NCBI RefSeq assembly: GCF_010093225.1
Contig: NZ_PDWM01000004.1
Span: 58,067 to 122,066 of the forward strand
DNA length: 64,000 nt
From: Pseudoxanthomonas koreensis
GTDB taxonomy: Bacteria > Pseudomonadota > Gammaproteobacteria > Xanthomonadales > Xanthomonadaceae
Direction of reading: 5' to 3'
Shown here: positions 1 through 9,978 of the stretch, piece by piece
Numbering within the stretch: position 1 is the stretch's first letter
Layout: the number at the start of each line of letters is the position of its first letter
The notes under the pieces: model-generated
Told to the model about the DNA's origin: nothing
Database searches by the model: none
Seen by the model: the letters and a program-made list of their open reading frames with translations, nothing else
Made by a program: the position numbers and the translations under genes

Positions 1-1214
1 AAGTACACCGAAGTGGCGCGCTTCTGCGCCTCCTCATCCAGCGGCGCGCCGGGGCGCACGTAGTGGGAGACGTCGGCGATGGCCACGACCAGGCGGAAGC
101 CGGCCTTGTTGACCTCGCAGTACACCGCGTCGTCGAAGTCCTTGGCGTCCTCTCCGTCGATCGTCACCAGCGGGGTGGCGCGCAGGTCGACGCGGTCGCC
201 GATCATGTCCGGCTCGACCGTGAGCGGCACCGCGGTGGCCTCGTCCAGCACCTGCGGCGGGAATTCGTGCGGCAGGTCGTGGCCGTGGATCGCCGCCTCG
301 ACCACCAGCGAAGGAGTGAGGCTGTCGCCCAGCACCGCCACCACCTTGCCGATCGGCGGGCGCCGCGCATCCGGCGCCTGGACCAGTTCGCACACCACCA
401 GTTGGCCTTCGCGCGCGCCGCCGGTGCCGTCCGGCGGCACCTGCACGTTGCGCTGCATGCGGCGGTCGTCGGGGACCACGAAGCTGATCCCGGCCTCGCT
501 GCCGAAGCGGCCGATCAGGCGCGAGACGCGGCGCTCAAGCACGCGGGCGATGCTGCCCTCGCGGCGGCCGCGGCGGTCGATGCCGGTGACGTTGGCCAGC
601 GCGCGGTCGCCGTGCATGACCTTGCGCATCTCGTACGGCGGCAGGAACAGGTCGTCGCCGCCACCGGCGTCCGGGCGCAGGAAGCCGAAGCCTTCCGGGT
701 TGGCGATCACCGTGCCGGCGATCAGGTCGGTGGCCTCGACCGGGGCGAAGCCGCCGCGCCGGTTCTGGATCAGCTGGCCGTCGCGGACCATCGCGCCCAG
801 GCGCTTGCCGAGGGCATCGAAGCGATCGGCCTCGGTGAGGCCGAGCAGCCGCGCCAGGTCCTCGGCCGTCTGCGGGCCTTCGGCCTGGTCGAGCGTGGCC
901 AGGATGGCCTCGCGGCTGGCGATGGGATTGGCGTAGCGGTCGGCTTCGCGCGCAGCGTGCGGGTCGTGGAAGCGGCCGCGCGGCTGCGACGGTGCGCGTG
1001 GCGGTGGCGCGGTCTTCGCCGTGCGTCCGGAGCCCGCGCCAGGCGGCGGTTCCGGCATCCACGGGGGCAGCTTTGGCGCCGCCTGGCGCTTGCCCGCCGC
1101 CTTGCCGGCCTTCGCTGCACCCTTGCCTGCGCCCTTGCCCGTGCCCGTGGCGCCGGCGCCCTTGCGGCCGGAGCCGCCCGCGGCCTTCCCGCCGCGATTG
1201 CCGTTGTTCTTCAT
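1..1214 (-). CDS. rnr: Ribonuclease R, N-terminal part (cut by window edge)
   Basis: RNase R is a processive 3'-5' exoribonuclease that degrades structured RNA and takes part in rRNA and tmRNA quality control. I translated this frame directly: it starts at the ATG complementary to 1212-1214 and stays open to base 1. The first ~80 residues are a Lys/Gly/Ala/Pro-rich basic tail (MKNNGNRGGKAAGG...). A winged-helix-like segment follows (EAILATLDQAEGPQTAEDLARLLG), then cold-shock-type OB domains (GTVIANPEGFGFLRPD) and the start of the RNB catalytic domain with the metal-binding motif DGEDAKDFDDAVY. The C-terminal half lies outside the window. A TAGGAT element (complement of 1221-1226) sits 7 nt before the start codon, so a leaderless transcript is possible. 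The divergent neighbour is tRNA-Leu. Identity is secure from the RNB motif; the alternative VacB/RNase II naming concerns the same family. Confidence 0.93.
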   Translation of the reverse strand, partial: MKNNGNRGGKAAGGSGRKGAGATGTGKGAGKGAAKAGKAAGKRQAAPKLPPWMPEPPPGAGSGRTAKTAPPPRAPSQPRGRFHDPHAAREADRYANPIASREAILATLDQAEGPQTAEDLARLLGLTEADRFDALGKRLGAMVRDGQLIQNRRGGFAPVEATDLIAGTVIANPEGFGFLRPDAGGGDDLFLPPYEMRKVMHGDRALANVTGIDRRGRREGSIARVLERRVSRLIGRFGSEAGISFVVPDDRRMQRNVQVPPDGTGGAREGQLVVCELVQAPDARRPPIGKVVAVLGDSLTPSLVVEAAIHGHDLPHEFPPQVLDEATAVPLTVEPDMIGDRVDLRATPLVTIDGEDAKDFDDAVYCEVNKAGFRLVVAIADVSHYVRPGAPLDEEAQKRATSVY

Positions 1215-1266
1215 GCCACGATCCTACACCCCCGCTCCGCCTCCGCCGCGCGCAGCCGCCGAGGCG

Positions 1267-1295
1267 TTGACAAGATTTCGCCGACCCCCCAGAAT
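1267..1295 (+). promoter_or_regulatory. Promoter of tRNA-Leu
   Basis: A consensus -35 box TTGACA (1267-1272) and a -10 box CAGAAT (1290-1295) are separated by exactly 17 bp. Initiation would fall about 8 nt before the mature tRNA at 1310. Confidence 0.75.
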
Positions 1296-1309
1296 GCGCG
1301 GCCTCACCT

Positions 1310-1394
<85 letters not shown>

Positions 1395-1441
1395 AGACAG
1401 AGTTCCGGAACGTCCCGAGGGACAGCACGGAACAGCAGGAA

Positions 1442-1463
1442 CCCCGCTCCGGCGGGGTTTTTT
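1442..1463 (+). terminator. Rho-independent terminator after tRNA-Leu
   Basis: Stem CCCCGC / GCGGGG with a 4-nt TCCG loop is followed by six T residues. It closes the tRNA-Leu transcript about 50 nt downstream of the CCA end. Confidence 0.85.
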
Positions 1464-1559
1464 CGTTTCCGGGACCGGCATTCCCGCGCCAGCGGCGCCA
1501 CGGCGACCGCCACGGCCGGCTACGATGTCCGGTTCCAGCCCCGTGTCCCGCGACCACGC

Positions 1560-3380
1560 ATGGATCCACAGCAGATCGTCTTCCTCCTCATCCTGGGCAC
1601 CGCGCTGGCGCTGTTCGTCAGCGGCCGCCTGCGCGTGGACGTGGTGGCGATGCTGACCCTGCTGGCGCTGGCGCTCACCGGCATCCTCGATGCGAAGCAG
1701 GCGCTGGCCGGCTTCTCCAGCGAGCCGGCGATCATCGTGGCGGCGGTGTTCGTGCTCTCGGCCGGGCTGTCGGCGACCGGGATCAACGACCGCATCGGCG
1801 CCGCGATCGGCCGCGCCGCCGGCGGCAGCGAGTGGCGCACCATCGCGGTGGTGATGCCGGCCACCGCGCTGCTGGCCGCGTTCTCGCACCACGTGATGGT
1901 CACCGCGATGATGCTGCCGATCCTGATGCGGCTGGCACGCGAGCAGAAGCTGGCCGCCTCGCGGCTGCTGATGCCGATGTCGCTGGCCGCCTCGCTCGGC
2001 ACCACCCTGACCCTGTTCAGCGCGCCGGCCTTCCTGCTCGCCGGCGACCTGCTCAAGCGCGCCGACGGCTCCGGCCTGGGCATCTTCGCCATCACCCCGA
2101 TCGGCCTCGTGCTGGTGCTGCTGGGCACGGCCTACATGCTGCTGGGCCGCTGGCTGCTGCCGCGGCGCATGGGCGAAGCCACCCCGTCCGACCCACTGCG
2201 CCTGGACCGCTACTACACCGAACTGCTGGTCGAGCCGGGTTCGCCGTGGATCGGCCGCACCCGCGAAGCGTTCGAGACGACCTTCGCCGGGCGCCTGCAG
2301 GTGGTGGACTGGCTGCGCCACGGCGTGCGCCGCCAGCGCCAGGAAGCCGGCAGCCCGCTGGAAGACGGCGACGTGCTGCTGGTGCGCGCCTCGCCCGACG
2401 GCATCGCCTCGATCAGCGGCGAACCCGGGCTGGCCCTGTACGCGGTGGCCAAGTACGGCGACAAGCCCAGCGACGACCGCCGCACCGAAGTGCTCGGCGA
2501 GGAACAGCTGGTGCAGGCGGTGGTCGCGCCGAACTCCGAATTCATCGGCCGCAGCGTGGCCGACATCGACTTCCTGCGCACACTGGGCGTGGTCGTGGTC
2601 GGCCTGTGGCGGCGCGAGGGCTGGCTGCACGGCGAACTTTCCGGTGTGCGCCTGGCCGAAGGCGACCTGCTGGTGCTGTGGGGCCGGCAGCTGGACTTCG
2701 CGCCGCTGGCCACGCACCACGGCTTCCTGATGCTGCTGCCGTTCGAAGGCGAGCAGAAGCCGCGCCGGCGCGCGCCGGTGGCGCTGGCGATCATGGCCGC
2801 CACCGTGGCCGCCGCCGCCACCGGGCTGCTGCCGCCGCAGATCGCCTTCCTCGCCGGCGCGGTGGCGATGGTCCTGAGCCGCTGCGTGCCGATCGAGCGC
2901 GCCTACCAGCAGATCGACGTGCGCATCTTCGTGATGATCGCCGGCGTGATCCCGCTGGGCATCGCCATGGAACAGACCGGCACGGCGAAGCTGGTGGCCG
3001 ACCTGCTGCAGGGGCACGCGGCCGGGTGGCCGGTGTTCGTGCTGCTGCTGGTGATGTTCGGCGCCGCCGCGCTGCTGACCCAGGTCCTGTCCGACGCGGC
3101 CACCACCGTGCTGCTGGCGCCGATCGCCCTGGCCCTGGCGCAGGGCCTGGGCCTGCCGCCGACCCCGTTCGTGGTCTGCACCGCGATGGGCGCGGTGGCC
3201 TCGTTCCTGACCCCGATCGGCCACCACGGCAACCTGCTGATCCTGGACCCGGGGCAGTACACCTTCGGCGACTTCCTGCGCGTGGGCGTGCCGCTGACCA
3301 CCGCCATCGCCCTGGCCACGGCCTGGATGGCGCGCTGGCTGTGGCTGGGCGGCCCGCTGCTGCCGGGCGCGGCCGGCTGA
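1560..3380 (+). CDS. SLC13/DASS-family permease with two RCK_C-like domains
   Basis: This 606-residue inner-membrane protein has the layout of bacterial SLC13 (divalent anion:Na+ symporter) permeases. An N-terminal block of hydrophobic helices (residues ~1-205) is followed by a soluble insert (~215-405) with two TrkA-C/RCK_C-like halves (ELLVEPGSPWIGRT... and AVVAPNSEFIGRS...), and then a C-terminal helical block. The start at 1560 gives an N-terminus (MDPQQIVFLLILGTALAL) that enters the first helix directly. The two re-entrant signature regions are degenerate: GTTLTLFSAPAFLL replaces the usual Ser-Asn-Thr-type motif, and PIGHHGNLLI replaces PIGYQTNLLV. Substrate (sulfate, dicarboxylate, other) therefore cannot be assigned. 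It stands alone between the tRNA-Leu terminator and parC. Confidence 0.85.
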   Translation: MDPQQIVFLLILGTALALFVSGRLRVDVVAMLTLLALALTGILDAKQALAGFSSEPAIIVAAVFVLSAGLSATGINDRIGAAIGRAAGGSEWRTIAVVMPATALLAAFSHHVMVTAMMLPILMRLAREQKLAASRLLMPMSLAASLGTTLTLFSAPAFLLAGDLLKRADGSGLGIFAITPIGLVLVLLGTAYMLLGRWLLPRRMGEATPSDPLRLDRYYTELLVEPGSPWIGRTREAFETTFAGRLQVVDWLRHGVRRQRQEAGSPLEDGDVLLVRASPDGIASISGEPGLALYAVAKYGDKPSDDRRTEVLGEEQLVQAVVAPNSEFIGRSVADIDFLRTLGVVVVGLWRREGWLHGELSGVRLAEGDLLVLWGRQLDFAPLATHHGFLMLLPFEGEQKPRRRAPVALAIMAATVAAAATGLLPPQIAFLAGAVAMVLSRCVPIERAYQQIDVRIFVMIAGVIPLGIAMEQTGTAKLVADLLQGHAAGWPVFVLLLVMFGAAALLTQVLSDAATTVLLAPIALALAQGLGLPPTPFVVCTAMGAVASFLTPIGHHGNLLILDPGQYTFGDFLRVGVPLTTAIALATAWMARWLWLGGPLLPGAAG

Positions 3381-3415
3381 GAGCGGCGGGCGGCAAGGCG
3401 GACGGGCAGGACGGG

Positions 3416-3421
3416 TAGAAT
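3416..3421 (+). promoter_or_regulatory. Candidate -10 box of parC
   Basis: TAGAAT lies 31 nt before the parC ATG, in the 71-nt gap after the permease gene. I could not find a convincing -35 box, so this is a partial promoter call. Confidence 0.45.
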
Positions 3422-3451
3422 CGACGCCCTGTCCCGCCGCTTCGCCCTGCA

Positions 3452-5698
3452 ATGACCGAAACCATCCGCCCCACCTTCCACGGCTTCGAACAGATCCCGC
3501 TGCGCGAGTACGCCGAACGCGCCTACCTGGACTATTCGATGTACGTGGTCCTGGACCGCGCCCTGCCCTTCGTCGGCGACGGGCTCAAGCCGGTGCAGCG
3601 GCGCATCATCTATTCGATGAGCGAACTGGGACTCAACGCCGCGGCCAAGCCGAAGAAGTCCGCGCGCACCGTCGGCGACGTGATCGGCAAGTACCACCCG
3701 CACGGCGACTCGGCCTGCTACGAAGCGCTGGTGCTGATGGCCCAGCCGTTTTCCTACCGCTACCCGCTGATCGAAGGCCAGGGCAACTTCGGCTCCACCG
3801 AGGACCCCAAGTCGTTCGCGGCGATGCGCTACACCGAATCCAAGCTGACCCCGATCGCCGAGGTGCTGCTGGGCGAGCTGGGCCAGGGTACGGTGGACTG
3901 GGTGCCGAACTTCGACGGCACCCTGGAGGAGCCGAGCTGGATGCCGGCGCGGCTGCCGCACCTGCTGCTCAACGGCACCACCGGCATTGCAGTCGGCATG
4001 GCCACCGACGTGCCGCCGCACAACCTCAACGAAGTGGTCAGCGCCTGCGTGCGCCTGCTCGACGACCCCGACGCCAGCGTCGCCGACCTGTGCGAACACG
4101 TGCGCGGCCCGGACTACCCGACCAGCGCCGAGATCATCACCCCGGCCGCCGACCTGCGCGCGATGTACGAGAGCGGCAACGGCAGCGTGCGCGCCCGCGC
4201 CACCTGGACCAAGGAAGCCAGCGGCAACTTCGTGGTCACCGCCCTGCCCTACCAGGTCTCGCCATCGAAGGTGATCGAGCAGATCGCCGCGCAGATGCGC
4301 GCCAAGAAGCTGCCGTGGCTGGAGGACATCCGCGACGAGTCCGACCACGCCAACCCGGTGCGGGTGGTGCTGGTGCCGCGCTCCAACCGGGTCGACGCCG
4401 GGCAGCTGATGGGCCACCTGTTCGCCACCACCGACCTGGAGCGCAGCTACCGGGTCAACCTCAACGTGATCGGGCTGGACGGCAAGCCGGCGGTCAAGAA
4501 CCTGCGCACGCTGCTGGACGAATGGCTGGCCTTCCGCACCGACACCGTGGTGCGCCGGCTCAAGCACCGCCAGGAACGCGTCGAGCGCCGCCTGCACCTG
4601 CTGCAAGGCCTGCTGGTGGCGTTCCTCAACCTGGACGAGGTGATCCGGATCATCCGCACCGAGGACGAGCCGAAGGCGGCGCTGATCGCGCGCTTCGGGC
4701 TGTCCGAGGAACAGGCCGACTACATCCTCGAGACGAAGCTGAAGCAGCTCGCCCGCCTGGAGGAGATGAAGATCCGCGGCGAGCAGGACGAACTGGCGAA
4801 GGAGCTGGAGCGCATCGTCGCCCTCCTCGACAGCAAGGCGAAGCTGAAGAAGCTGGTCAAGGACGAACTGCTGGCCGACGCGAAGAAGTTCGGCGACGGG
4901 CGTCGTTCGCCGCTGGTGCAGCGCGACGCGGCCCAGGCGATCGACGAGACCGAGCTGGTGCCGAGCGAGCCGATGACCGTGGTGCTGTCGGAGAAGGGCT
5001 GGATCCGCGCGGCCAAGGGCCACGACGTCGATGCGGCCGGGCTGTCGTACCGCGAAGGCGATTCGCTGCTGGCCGCGGTGAAGAGCCGCAGCACCCAGCA
5101 GGTGGCCTTCCTCGACTCGCAGGGCCGCAGCTATTCCACCGCGGTGCACACCCTGCCCTCGGCGCGCGGCAACGGCGAACCGCTCACCGGCCGCTTCTCG
5201 CCGGCCGCCGGTGCCGGCTTCCAGGCCATGGCCAGCGGCGACAACGACACCCGCTTCGTGCTCGCGTCCTCGCACGGCTACGGCTTCGTGACCCGCTTCG
5301 AGAACCTCACCGGCCGCAACAAGGCTGGCAAGGCCATGCTCAACCTCACCCCGAACGCGAAGGTGCTGCAGCCGGCCGCGGTGGCCAGCATGGAGCGCGA
5401 CCGGATCGTGGCGGTGACCAGCGCCGGCCACCTGCTGGCGATCCCCGCCGGCGAGCTGCCGGAGCTGGACAAGGGCAAGGGCAACAAGCTGATCGACATC
5501 CCCAAGGCCAAGCTCGGCACCGAGCGCGTGGTCGCGGTGGCCGCGGTGGCGCCGGGCCAGACCCTGCAGGTGCGCAGCGGGCAGCGGACGATGTCGCTCT
5601 CGTTCAAGGACCTGGACGAATACCTGGGCACGCGCGCGACGCGTGGCGGGCTGCTGCCGCGGGGATGGCAGAAGGTGGACGGCCTGGCCGTCGACTGA
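3452..5698 (+). CDS. parC: DNA topoisomerase IV subunit A (ParC)
   Basis: ParC is the DNA breakage-reunion subunit of topoisomerase IV, which with ParE (37071-38960) decatenates sister chromosomes. The protein is 748 residues, the usual ParC length and shorter than GyrA. The winged-helix catalytic region carries the active-site tyrosine at residue ~127 in [10 protein letters not shown]. The quinolone-determining segment [11 protein letters not shown] keeps the wild-type Ser (~87) and Glu (~91). The C-terminal third forms the DNA-wrapping beta-pinwheel. parE is 31 kb away, so the two subunits are not co-transcribed here. No clear Shine-Dalgarno precedes the ATG. tpm follows after 14 nt and is probably read through. 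Confidence 0.97.
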   Translation: MTETIRPTFHGFEQIPLREYAERAYLDYSMYVVLDRALPFVGDGLKPVQRRIIYSMSELGLNAAAKPKKSARTVGDVIGKYHPHGDSACYEALVLMAQPFSYRYPLIEGQGNFGSTEDPKSFAAMRYTESKLTPIAEVLLGELGQGTVDWVPNFDGTLEEPSWMPARLPHLLLNGTTGIAVGMATDVPPHNLNEVVSACVRLLDDPDASVADLCEHVRGPDYPTSAEIITPAADLRAMYESGNGSVRARATWTKEASGNFVVTALPYQVSPSKVIEQIAAQMRAKKLPWLEDIRDESDHANPVRVVLVPRSNRVDAGQLMGHLFATTDLERSYRVNLNVIGLDGKPAVKNLRTLLDEWLAFRTDTVVRRLKHRQERVERRLHLLQGLLVAFLNLDEVIRIIRTEDEPKAALIARFGLSEEQADYILETKLKQLARLEEMKIRGEQDELAKELERIVALLDSKAKLKKLVKDELLADAKKFGDGRRSPLVQRDAAQAIDETELVPSEPMTVVLSEKGWIRAAKGHDVDAAGLSYREGDSLLAAVKSRSTQQVAFLDSQGRSYSTAVHTLPSARGNGEPLTGRFSPAAGAGFQAMASGDNDTRFVLASSHGYGFVTRFENLTGRNKAGKAMLNLTPNAKVLQPAAVASMERDRIVAVTSAGHLLAIPAGELPELDKGKGNKLIDIPKAKLGTERVVAVAAVAPGQTLQVRSGQRTMSLSFKDLDEYLGTRATRGGLLPRGWQKVDGLAVD

Positions 5699-5712
5699 CG
5701 CGAGGAACCGCG

Positions 5713-6369
5713 ATGGAATCCGATTTCTGGTTGCAGCGCTGGAACGAGGGCCGCATCGGCTTCCACCTCGACCAGGTGATGCCGCTGCTGCGGAAGCACT
5801 GGGCCAGCCTCGGCGTGCCCGCCGGCGGCCGCGTGTTCGTGCCGCTGGCCGGCAAGACCCTGGACATGCACTGGCTGGCGGCGCAGGGGCACGAAGTGCT
5901 GGGCGCGGAGTTGTCGCCGCTGGCGGTGCAGGCGTTCTTCGCCGAGGCGGGGCTGCAGCCTGCCATCCACGCGGACGCCGAAGGAGTGCACCATCGCGCC
6001 GGCACGCTCGACCTGGTCGCGGGCGACGTGTTCGCACTGTCCGCGGACCTGCTGGGCACGATGGACGCGGTCTACGACCGCGCCGCGCTCGTCGCCCTGC
6101 CAGCTGAAATGCGCCGGCGCTACGTGGCCGAGGTGTACGCGCGGCTGCCACGCGGCTGCCGCGGGCTGCTGGTCACCCTGGAGTATCCGCAGGCGGAAAT
6201 CGAAGGCCCGCCGTTCTCGGTGGAAGAAGCGGAAGTGCGCGACCTGTTCGCGCGGGACTGGGAGGTCGAACTGCTGGAACGGCGCGACATCCTCGCCCAG
6301 GAGCCGCGCTTCCGCGAAGGCGGCGCCAGCGCGCTGACGACCGCGGTGTACAACTTGCGGCGGCGCTGA
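5713..6369 (+). CDS. tpm: Thiopurine S-methyltransferase
   Basis: This 218-residue SAM-dependent methyltransferase matches bacterial TPMT/Tpm in length and start (MESDFWLQRWNEGRIGFH). Family members methylate thiopurines and, in bacteria, selenium and tellurium oxyanions. Visible features are the W-N-E-G-R-I-G-F-H opening that shapes the active site, the core RVFVPLAGKTLDM SAM motif, and LGAELSPLAVQAFF with the acidic ribose-binding position. The start is fixed by the AGGA ribosome-binding site in gaggaaccgcg-ATG. It lies 14 nt after parC and is followed by a GTAG-type palindrome. The physiological substrate in this organism is unknown. Confidence 0.93.
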   Translation: MESDFWLQRWNEGRIGFHLDQVMPLLRKHWASLGVPAGGRVFVPLAGKTLDMHWLAAQGHEVLGAELSPLAVQAFFAEAGLQPAIHADAEGVHHRAGTLDLVAGDVFALSADLLGTMDAVYDRAALVALPAEMRRRYVAEVYARLPRGCRGLLVTLEYPQAEIEGPPFSVEEAEVRDLFARDWEVELLERRDILAQEPRFREGGASALTTAVYNLRRR

Positions 6370-6417
6370 ACGCAGATCGCACCACCCGGTCTACCGCACC
6401 GTCCGCAACCGCCCCCC

Positions 6418-6438
6418 GTAGAGCGGGGCTTGCCCCGC
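6418..6438 (+). repeat. GTAG-headed short palindrome (SMAG/REP-like)
   Basis: The element begins GTAGA and continues as the perfect palindrome GCGGGGC-TT-GCCCCGC. It lies between the convergent tpm and bfr genes. The same consensus recurs, degenerate, at 31564-31589. Its form matches the SMAG class of REP elements known from Stenotrophomonas. Confidence 0.7.
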
Positions 6439-6459
6439 CGTTCCCCTGCCCGGTTGCAG

Positions 6460-6951
6460 TCAGCCGTGCGCCGGCCCGCCGTCGCCGTCGATCTTCGACA
6501 GCTGGTAGTTCTCCAGGCCGATGCGCTTGATCAGGCCCAGCTGCTGCTCCAGCCACCAGGCGTGGTCTTCCTCGGTGTCCTTCAGCTGGGCCAGCAGCAT
6601 GTCGCGGCTGACGTAGTCCTGCTCCTGCTCGCACAGCTTCATGCCGGCGGCGAGGTTGGCGCGGACCTGGTATTCGACCTGCAGATCGGCCTCGAGCATC
6701 TCGACCACGGTCTTCCCCGGCGTGAACGCATGCGGACGCATGTCCGGGTCGCCTTCCAGGAACAGGATCCGGCGCAGGATCGCGTCGGCGTGTTCGGTCT
6801 CTTCCTGCATCTCGTGGCTGATGCGCTCGTACAGGGCTTTCAGGCCCAGGTCCTCGTAACGGCGCGAATGCAGGAAATACTGGTCGCGTGCGGCCAGTTC
6901 GCCGCGCAGCAGTTCCTTCAGGCAGTCGATGACTTCGGGATGGCCTTTCAT
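6460..6951 (-). CDS. bfr: Bacterioferritin-type iron storage protein
   Basis: This 163-residue four-helix protein aligns end to end with E. coli Bfr (MKG..VI..L..LL..EL.A..QYFLH). It would form a 24-mer cage that oxidises Fe(II) and stores it. The ferroxidase ligands are present: E18, E51, H54, the Glu near residue 93 in QVEYQ, and the E..H pair in DTEEDHAWW. The residue aligning with the haem-ligating Met52 is Thr ([11 protein letters not shown]), so haem binding at the subunit interface is doubtful. The gene may be a haem-free bacterioferritin or need a second, Met-containing subunit. It is monocistronic and convergent with tpm. The start at 6951 matches the family N-terminus. Confidence 0.93.
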   Translation of the reverse strand: MKGHPEVIDCLKELLRGELAARDQYFLHSRRYEDLGLKALYERISHEMQEETEHADAILRRILFLEGDPDMRPHAFTPGKTVVEMLEADLQVEYQVRANLAAGMKLCEQEQDYVSRDMLLAQLKDTEEDHAWWLEQQLGLIKRIGLENYQLSKIDGDGGPAHG

Positions 6952-7067
6952 GGTCGCCGGCTCCGGGTATGCACGGCGCGCAGTGTGCCGCAAAGCGCGG
7001 TCCGGTGTTTCAATCGGAATCACTCGCAACTGGCCGCGGGCGGGCGCGCCGGCGTGGCCCGCGCACG

Positions 7068-7085
7068 CCGTGGAATAATCCACGG
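7068..7085. promoter_or_regulatory. Perfect 18-nt palindrome upstream of the penicillin-acylase gene
   Basis: CCGTGGA-ATAA-TCCACGG is a perfect inverted repeat with 7-bp arms and an AT-rich centre. It lies 42 nt before the ATG at 7127, in the divergent bfr/acylase interval. The spacing fits an operator overlapping a promoter; the regulator is unknown. Confidence 0.4.
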
Positions 7086-7126
7086 CAGCGGAGCCCGCCG
7101 GCCCGCGGCCATGCAAAGGGGAAACC

Positions 7127-9511
7127 ATGCTCCGCTGGATCCGACGCCTCGTCGTGTTGTCGCTGCTGCTCGTCCTGCTCCTGGCGCTGCTGGCCTGGGG
7201 CCTGCTGCGTGGCAGCCTGCCCGCGCTGGACGGCGATCGCGCGCTGGAAGGACTGGCCGGGCCGGTGTCCGTGCAGCGCGACGCGCTGGGCGTGGTGACC
7301 ATCGAGGCCGGCAGCCATGCCGACGCGGTGCGTGCGCTGGGCTACGTGCATGCGCAGGAGCGCTACTTCGAGATGGACCTGATGCGGCGCAGCGCCGCAG
7401 GCGAGTTGTCGGCGCTGTTCGGGCCGGTCGCGCTTAAGCACGATCGGCGCCAGCGCATGCACCGGATGCGGGCCCGCGCCGAGGCGCAGATCGACGCCTT
7501 CGCCGGCGAGCGCCTGCCGCTGCTGCAGGCCTATACAGACGGTGTCAACGCCGGGCTCGGCGCACTGCAGGTGCGGCCCTGGGCCTACCTGCTGCTGCGC
7601 CAGCAGCCGCGCGGCTGGGAAGCCACCGATTCGGCACTGGCCGGGTATGCGATGTACTTCGACCTGCAGGATGCCGGGAACAAGCGCGAACTGGCCCTGT
7701 GGAAACTGCGGCAACACGTGCCGCCGGCGCTGTACGACCTGCTCGCGCACGACGGCAGCGAATGGGACGCGCCGCTGTCCGGCGAGGCGCGCGGCAACGC
7801 GGCCCTGCCGGCGGCCACGCAGGTGGACCTGCGCACCCTGGCGATGCCTGCCGGCGATACGCCGCACCGGCTCGCCGACAAGGGCACGCCCGGCAGCAAC
7901 AACTGGGCCGTGTCCGGCGCGCTCACCGGCGACGGCCGCGCGATCGTCGCCGACGACATGCACCTGGGCCTGCGCGCGCCCAACATCTGGTTCCGGGTAC
8001 GCCTGCGCTATCCGAACCCGGACGCGCCAGGCGGGCACGTAGACGTGTCCGGCTTCAGCCTGCCAGGCCTGCCGGCAGTGATCGTCGGCAGCAACGGGCA
8101 CGTGGCCTGGGGCTTCACCAACAGCTACGCCGACACCGCCGACTGGCACCCGGTGCGTCCCTGTGCGGCGGAGCCGCAAGCTGGCTGCGAAGCGGTGCTG
8201 GAGCACCGCGAAACCATCGAGGTCGCCGGAGCGGACGCCGAGACCCTGGTCGTGGCGGAAACCCGCTTCGGCCCGATCCTGCACCCGGCCGATGCAGACC
8301 ACCCGGCGCTGGCATTGCGCTGGGTCGCGCACCAGCCCGGCGCGCTCAACTTCCGCCTGGCCGATTTCGCCGTGGCCGCCGACCTGGACGCCGCGCTGGC
8401 GGTGGCCACGCAGGCGGCCACGCCCGCGCAGAACCTGGTGATCGGCGACCGCAACGGCCGCATCGCCTGGCGCATCCTCGGACCGTTGCCGCAACGCGGC
8501 GGCGCCTGCCCAGCGCCGCTGCAGGCGATGGCGGAGACGGTGGCGGCGGTAGACGACTGCGCACCGTGGACGATCAGCACCACGCTGTCGCCGGTGCTCG
8601 CCGATCCGCCGCAACACCGGCTGTGGACCGCGAACGCGCGCGTGCTCGACGGCGAGGCCCTGGCCGTGGCCGGCGATGGCGGCTACGCGCTCGGCGCTCG
8701 CGCCCACCAGATCCGCGACGGACTGCAGGCGAAGGAGCGTTTCGACGAACGCGACCTGCTGGCGATCCAGCTCGACGACCGCGCCCTGTTCCTGCAGCGC
8801 TGGTGGCAGCTGCTGCAGGACGAAGCGGGGCGGCAGCCGCCCGGTTCGGCGCTGCGCGCGCTGGCCGAAGCGGGTGCGACCTGGGAAGGCCGTGCCGCGG
8901 TCGAATCGGTCAGCTACCGCCTGGTGCGCGCCTGGCGCCTGGCCGTGCACGCGCGCATCGCCGACGGCCTGACCGCACCGGCGCAGGCCGCGCTGGGCGA
9001 GGACTTCGCCATGCCGGACCTGCCGCAGCTGGAAGGCGTGGCCTGGCCGCTGCTGCAGCAACGCCCGGCGCACCTGCTGTCGCGCCGCTACCCCAGCTGG
9101 GATGCGCTGCTGGAAGACGCCGCGCGCGAGGTGCGCGACGACCTGGCCGGGAAAGGACCGCTGTCCGCACGCCGCTGGGGCGAACGCAACGTGGCGCGGA
9201 TCTGCCATCCGCTGGCCAACGCGCTGCCCGGCTTCCTCGCCGCGCGGCTGTGCATGCCGGCCGACGCGCTGCCCGGCGACAGCGCGATGCCGCGCGTGCA
9301 GGGCCCGGCCTTCGGCGCCTCCGAACGCATGGTGGTGTCGCCCGGGCACGAAGCCGACGGCATCGTGCACATGCCCGGCGGGCAGAGCGGGCATCCGCTG
9401 TCGCCGTTCTGGGGCGCCGGCCACGACGACTGGGTGCACGGCCGGCCGACACCATTCCTGCCCGGAACGGCGAGGCATACACTCACCCTGGAACCCGCGC
9501 GCGGACGATGA
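7127..9511 (+). CDS. Penicillin acylase family Ntn-hydrolase
   Basis: This 794-residue periplasmic N-terminal-nucleophile hydrolase belongs to the penicillin amidase (S45) family, whose members cleave amide bonds in penicillins, acyl-homoserine lactones or other acyl amides. The N-terminus is a long hydrophobic signal/anchor (residues ~7-28). An alpha-chain region follows ([17 protein letters not shown]), then the autoprocessing site in [13 protein letters not shown], where Ser257 becomes the catalytic N-terminus of the beta chain. The S-N-N-W signature is intact, so self-cleavage and activity are expected. A strong AAAGGGG ribosome-binding site precedes the ATG. A lipoprotein gene follows 95 nt downstream. 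Substrate cannot be predicted: quorum quenching and peptide or lipopeptide deacylation are both possible. Confidence 0.92.
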   Translation: MLRWIRRLVVLSLLLVLLLALLAWGLLRGSLPALDGDRALEGLAGPVSVQRDALGVVTIEAGSHADAVRALGYVHAQERYFEMDLMRRSAAGELSALFGPVALKHDRRQRMHRMRARAEAQIDAFAGERLPLLQAYTDGVNAGLGALQVRPWAYLLLRQQPRGWEATDSALAGYAMYFDLQDAGNKRELALWKLRQHVPPALYDLLAHDGSEWDAPLSGEARGNAALPAATQVDLRTLAMPAGDTPHRLADKGTPGSNNWAVSGALTGDGRAIVADDMHLGLRAPNIWFRVRLRYPNPDAPGGHVDVSGFSLPGLPAVIVGSNGHVAWGFTNSYADTADWHPVRPCAAEPQAGCEAVLEHRETIEVAGADAETLVVAETRFGPILHPADADHPALALRWVAHQPGALNFRLADFAVAADLDAALAVATQAATPAQNLVIGDRNGRIAWRILGPLPQRGGACPAPLQAMAETVAAVDDCAPWTISTTLSPVLADPPQHRLWTANARVLDGEALAVAGDGGYALGARAHQIRDGLQAKERFDERDLLAIQLDDRALFLQRWWQLLQDEAGRQPPGSALRALAEAGATWEGRAAVESVSYRLVRAWRLAVHARIADGLTAPAQAALGEDFAMPDLPQLEGVAWPLLQQRPAHLLSRRYPSWDALLEDAAREVRDDLAGKGPLSARRWGERNVARICHPLANALPGFLAARLCMPADALPGDSAMPRVQGPAFGASERMVVSPGHEADGIVHMPGGQSGHPLSPFWGAGHDDWVHGRPTPFLPGTARHTLTLEPARGR

Positions 9512-9606
9512 CCGCGGCACCGCGCCCCGCCGGCGGGGCCGTCCAGCGCGAGCCTTCCGCACGCCGCCCACCGTTTTGCCGGCGCACGCCACCAAGGAGC
9601 CACGCG

Positions 9607-9924
9607 ATGTCCGCACGCACCGTTGTTGTTTCCGCTTTCTTCCTGGCCTCCGGCCTGCTCGCCGCCTGCAGCTCGGTCCAGCCCGATCCCGGCGTGCCGG
9701 GCCGCGCCGGCGCCGCCGCGGGCGCGTGCAACGCCGACGCGGTGGCCTGGGCGGTCGGCCAGCCGGCCAACGAAGAGGTCTTCGCCCGGGTCTGGCGCGA
9801 AAGCGGCGCCGGCCTGATCCGGCCGATCGCCCCCGGCCAGGCGGTCACCCGCGACCTGCGGCCGGACCGGGTGAACGTGCATATCGGCGCGGACAACAAG
9901 ATCACCGCAGTCAGCTGCGGCTGA
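9607..9924 (+). CDS. I78-family peptidase-inhibitor-like lipoprotein
   Basis: This 105-residue precursor has a type II signal peptide with lipobox LLAAC (Cys ~20), so it should be lipid-anchored. The mature part (CNADAVAWAVGQPANEEV...GQAVTRDLRPDRVNVHI...ITAVSCG) has the layout of the inhibitor I78 fold: a central R-P-D-R-(V/L)-N strand and a closing Cys-Gly, with a likely disulfide between the two mature cysteines. The family is related to elastase inhibitor AFUEI and is common in Xanthomonads; most bacterial members are untested. The ATG is fixed by AAGGAG 9 nt upstream. It follows the acylase gene in the same direction and converges on asnB. Confidence 0.85.
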   Translation: MSARTVVVSAFFLASGLLAACSSVQPDPGVPGRAGAAAGACNADAVAWAVGQPANEEVFARVWRESGAGLIRPIAPGQAVTRDLRPDRVNVHIGADNKITAVSCG

Positions 9925-9978
9925 GCCGAGATCATCGGCGCACGACGGTTTTCCGGAACGCCTGCTCGCGCGGCGCTT

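Noticed and set aside
2903..6151. Long minus-strand open frame opposite parC and tpm
   Set aside because: Composition is Arg/Gln/His/Leu shadow of real genes on the plus strand with clear catalytic motifs.
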